Positions 61,745 through 64,000 of a stretch of DNA of 64,000 nt are shown here, piece by piece. Each line of letters starts with the position of its first letter. Position 1 is the first letter of the stretch. A program made the position numbers and the translations under genes. The notes below the pieces were generated by a model that worked only from the letters and a program-made list of their open reading frames with translations, had not been told where the DNA came from and made no database searches. Source of the stretch: Cardiobacteriaceae bacterium (GTDB lineage Bacteria > Pseudomonadota > Gammaproteobacteria > Cardiobacteriales > Cardiobacteriaceae); assembly GCA_030529365.1 (NCBI GenBank), contig JAUMXB010000003.1, positions 62,001-126,000 on the forward strand, given 5' to 3'.

Positions 61745-62443
61745 ATGAAAAAATTGCTGATGACCGCCGCTTTGGCTGCTTTATTGCCACTTTCCGCGCA
61801 GGCGCAGATGAAATATCTCGAAGGCCAGGATTACAACACTTTGCCCAAGGCGGTGGTAGCAGTGGAAAAGCCGACAGTCATCGAGTTTTTCTGGTTCGGC
61901 TGCCCGCACTGCTACACCCTGCATCCGGAATTTGAGCAGTGGATCAACGAGAAAAAGCCGGAAGGCGTCACCATTGAGAAAATGCCCGCCATTCCCAGCG
62001 ACAACTGGGCAACCGGCGCGCAGCTTTTTTATGCGGCCGAGCAGTTGGGGCTGGATATGGCAGCGTTTGAAAAAGCGGCATTCGATGCCTTTCACAAGGA
62101 CAGGGACCGTGGCGTGATCATCGATCCCAAGAAAGCACAGGGTTTCCTCGTCAAGCATGGCGCGGATGCCGCTGCCGTGGAAAAGGCATGGAATTCTTTT
62201 GCCGTGAAGCAGAAAATGGAACGCGCGCGCCAGATTTTTGATGATTCCGGCGTGGACGGTGTGCCGGCTTTCCTCGTGAATGGCCGCTATGTGGCGGGCG
62301 TGGGCAAATCCTATGAGCGCACTTTCGATTTGCTGCAAACCCTGGCGCTGAACAAGCCTCATCAGGAAAACGGCGAAAAACCGGCGGAAGGCAAGGCAGA
62401 GGAAGCACCTGCCAAAGCGGAAGAGGCCGGCAAATCTTCCTGA
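61745..62443 (+). CDS. dsbA: Thiol:disulfide interchange protein DsbA
   Basis: A 232-residue periplasmic oxidase that forms disulphides in exported proteins. Signal peptide 1-20 (ending AQAQ); active site FFWFGCPHCY (Cys about 53 and 56); cis-Pro loop GVPAFLVNG (about 174-182). It carries an unusual 25-residue Glu/Ala/Lys-rich C-terminal tail (EKPAEGKAEEAPAK). AAGGAAAAAT ribosome-binding site before the ATG. Followed by a terminator. Confidence 0.95.
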   Translation: MKKLLMTAALAALLPLSAQAQMKYLEGQDYNTLPKAVVAVEKPTVIEFFWFGCPHCYTLHPEFEQWINEKKPEGVTIEKMPAIPSDNWATGAQLFYAAEQLGLDMAAFEKAAFDAFHKDRDRGVIIDPKKAQGFLVKHGADAAAVEKAWNSFAVKQKMERARQIFDDSGVDGVPAFLVNGRYVAGVGKSYERTFDLLQTLALNKPHQENGEKPAEGKAEEAPAKAEEAGKSS

Positions 62444-62460
62444 TTGCCGCCCGCACATCA

Positions 62461-62495
62461 AAAAGCCGCGAGGGGAAATCTTCGCGGCTTTTTTG
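62461..62495 (+). terminator. Rho-independent terminator of dsbA
   Basis: Stem AAAAGCCGCGA / TTCGCGGCTTTT with a loop of 9 nt and a T-run, 17 bp after the stop codon. Confidence 0.9.
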
Positions 62496-62508
62496 TGCGC
62501 GGTTTTCG

Positions 62509-62691
62509 TCAGGCGGCGATGTTGCGCCTCGCCGTCGTGCGCGTATTGGGGCGAATGCGGTAGGGCGGGGTGCTGGCGACGATATGGAGCGTGTCGGAGT
62601 GCTCGCCGGCGAAGGTGCGGTTGCCGATTTTTTCCGGCATAGCAATCTTGCCGGACAGAATGCCGTCCGGGTGATAGACCTGAATGATGTT
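62509..62691 (-). pseudogene. Remnant of an SMP-30/gluconolactonase-like gene
   Basis: A 61-codon open stretch ending at TGA 62509 reads IIQVYHPDGILSGKIAMPEK and later SDTLHIVASTPPYRIRPN. This pattern matches the final beta-propeller blade of SMP-30/gluconolactonase proteins (VYDPDGxLxGxIxxPE...TLYITAxxxLYRI). Just upstream in the same frame is a TAA (62692-62694), and nothing resembling the remaining 230 residues is present. It is therefore the last fragment of a degraded gene. Confidence 0.6.
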
Positions 62692-62702
62692 TTAAATGGG
62701 GT

Positions 62703-62788
62703 GTTTTTGGTTATTTTTATCGTAAAAAATACTGAAAATAAATTCTTTTTATCGTGACAGGCGCTTCATGATGGGAAAATTTCCCAAA
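62703..62788. repeat. Octamer repeat, copy 24 (decayed)
   Basis: TTTTTATCGTAAAAAATACTG and TTTTTATCGTG modules, a degenerate octamer AGGCGCTT (62759-62766) and GGGAAAATTTCCC as the palindromic arm. It lies between the SMP-30 remnant and msrAB. Confidence 0.6.
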
Positions 62789-62792
62789 AAAC

Positions 62793-62823
62793 AAAAAGCC
62801 CGCAGGGGTTCTGCGGGCTTTTG
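62793..62823. terminator. Rho-independent terminator of msrAB (bidirectional)
   Basis: Perfect stem AGCCCGCAG / CTGCGGGCT around GGGTT, with A-run and T-run on the two sides. It lies 16 bp from the msrAB stop codon. Confidence 0.9.
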
Positions 62824-62838
62824 TCTTGCGGGGCGGGA

Positions 62839-64000
62839 TTACTGGCCGTTCAGTACCGCGTTTTTCAGGTCGCCGTAGCCTTCCTTGTCCATGTCGGCAA
62901 GGGGGATGAAGCGCAGGGAAGCGCCGTTGATGCAGTAGCGCAGGCCGCCCTTGTCGCGCGGGCCGTCGGGAAAGACGTGGCCCAGGTGCGAGTCGGCGAC
63001 GCGGCTTCTCACTTCCACGCGGCGCATGTTGTAGGAGTTGTCTTCATGCTCGGTGATGACTTCTTGCACGATGGGGCGGGTGAAGCTCGGCCAGCCGCAG
63101 CCGGAGTTGTATTTGTCGGCAGAGCTGAAGAGCGGTTCGCCGCTGACGATGTCGACATAGATGCCGGGCTCGAAGAGATGGTCGTATTCGTGGGTGAAGG
63201 CGCGCTCGGTGCCGCTTTGCTGGGTGACGTTGTACTGCATGGCGGACAGGCGCGATTTGATGGTGGCGGCATCGGGTTTGTGGTAGCGCGCGGGATCGAG
63301 GCTGTTGCCGCTGGCGGCAGGGGCTGCGGTTTGCGGCGCGCCTTTGTTGTCCGCCTTGGCTTTTTCTTCGGCTGACAGGGGTTTGTTGGCGAGCGCTACA
63401 TCGATATGGCAATAGCCGTTGGGGTTTTTGGTGAGGTAATCCTGGTGGTAGTCCTCAGCCATGAAGAACTGCCTGAGCGGTTCGTTTTCGACGACGACGG
63501 GCTTGCGGTATTGCTGGGCAAGGTCGGCAAGCGCCTGGGCGATGACGGGTTTTTCGGCGTCGTCGGTGTAGTAGATGCCGGTGCGGTATTGCGTGCCGCG
63601 GTCGTTGCCCTGTTTGTTGAGGCTGGTGGGGTCGATGACGCGGAAGTAGTACTGGAGGATTTCGCTCAGGGTGATTTGCTCGGGATCGTAATCGACGCGC
63701 ACGGTTTCCGCGTGGCCGGTATTGCGACGCACGACGTCTTCATAGCTCGGGTTTTCGGTGTTGCCGTTGGCGTAGCCGGAGACGGCATCGAGCACGCCGG
63801 GGATGCGCTCGAAATAGGCTTCAACGCCCCAGAAGCATCCGCCTGCGAGATAAATGGTTTTTTGATTCATGCTTTTGGCCTTGTCTTTGGATTTTTTGTA
63901 GAAGGTTTTGTGCGCGGCGGCAAGATCCGCTTCGGGGTTGGCAATCAGCGCCAGCGCCTGTTCGCGCGAGAGGTCGCCCTTGACGATACGCGCGACGTCG
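62839..64000 (-). CDS. msrAB: PilB-type methionine sulfoxide reductase MsrA-MsrB fusion (5' end outside window)
   Basis: The frame is open to the right edge. An ATG at 63870 lies inside it, but upstream codons continue in frame ([20 protein letters not shown]), as in the linker between the thioredoxin-like and MsrA domains of Neisseria PilB, so the true start lies outside. Visible from the internal ATG: MsrA (1-170, GGCFWG catalytic Cys), a linker, and MsrB (about 195-343, CGWPSF, RYCING catalytic Cys). It repairs oxidised methionine, probably in the periplasm. Downstream lies a terminator. Confidence 0.92.
   Translation of the reverse strand, partial: DVARIVKGDLSREQALALIANPEADLAAAHKTFYKKSKDKAKSMNQKTIYLAGGCFWGVEAYFERIPGVLDAVSGYANGNTENPSYEDVVRRNTGHAETVRVDYDPEQITLSEILQYYFRVIDPTSLNKQGNDRGTQYRTGIYYTDDAEKPVIAQALADLAQQYRKPVVVENEPLRQFFMAEDYHQDYLTKNPNGYCHIDVALANKPLSAEEKAKADNKGAPQTAAPAASGNSLDPARYHKPDAATIKSRLSAMQYNVTQQSGTERAFTHEYDHLFEPGIYVDIVSGEPLFSSADKYNSGCGWPSFTRPIVQEVITEHEDNSYNMRRVEVRSRVADSHLGHVFPDGPRDKGGLRYCINGASLRFIPLADMDKEGYGDLKNAVLNGQ

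Overview
The window reads as chromosomal DNA of a GC-rich gammaproteobacterium. Markers of the class are dapA-bamC, maf-rng, metA, rep and uvrD as separate helicases, mlaFED, pqiABC and an elongator tRNA-Met almost identical to the enterobacterial one. The Neisseria-type PilB (MsrA-MsrB fusion with an N-terminal extension) and the very dense small intergenic repeats fit a Cardiobacteriaceae-like organism. That family assignment is a guess from gene content, not a computed placement.

Layout. 1-12 kb: secreted alpha/beta hydrolase (cut by the window edge), pgpA-purB, an AT-rich GNAT gene, uvrD, tRNA-Met, a Tat-exported M15-like peptidase, mutL, a repeat array, and dapA-bamC. 12-25 kb: bcp, a P-loop ATPase with metA, a large MscS-type channel, a BPSS1780-type membrane protein, and a DUF294/DEDDh-exonuclease pair followed by a DUF4212/VC_2705-type sodium symporter pair. 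25-33 kb: small hypothetical genes, then a tightly coupled five-gene operon (dynamin-like GTPase, RdcB-like protein, patatin, HEPN protein, zinc ribbon) next to a WYL regulator. 33-47 kb: maf-rng, galE, rep, tas and a hydrolase, a periplasmic protein, an unusual YwqG/DUF1963 protein, EVE, and mlaFED. 47-64 kb: MFS transporter, comM-recF, Dyp peroxidase, FNT channel, pepE-tag, YdcZ, YafY, pqiA (split in two)-pqiB-pqiC, a BI-1 protein, dsbA, an SMP-30 remnant, and msrAB/pilB running off the end.

Two things stand out. First, the operon at 26.66-32.02 kb. Four junctions overlap by 1-4 bp. Its leader has a near-consensus promoter, overlapping inverted repeats at the start site and an intrinsic terminator hairpin just before the first ATG. 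The adjacent WYL gene shares a GGCAATG motif with it. RdcA/RdcB-type proteins are known from E. coli, but linked to a patatin, a HEPN protein and a zinc ribbon they look like a candidate undescribed defence or membrane-surveillance system. Second, about 24 copies of an 85-90 bp intergenic element built from two AAGCGCTT octamers normally exactly 23 bp apart (31 bp period), with AT-rich palindromic modules between and outside. Many copies begin at a stop codon. Several other hairpin repeat families (GTCGGCC..., GGTGGGTTGACACCC...) share the intergenic space.

Most unannotated long reading frames are antisense shadows of GC-rich genes. Start sites were chosen by ribosome-binding sites, overlaps and family lengths, and several differ from the longest possible frame because repeat elements extend frames upstream.
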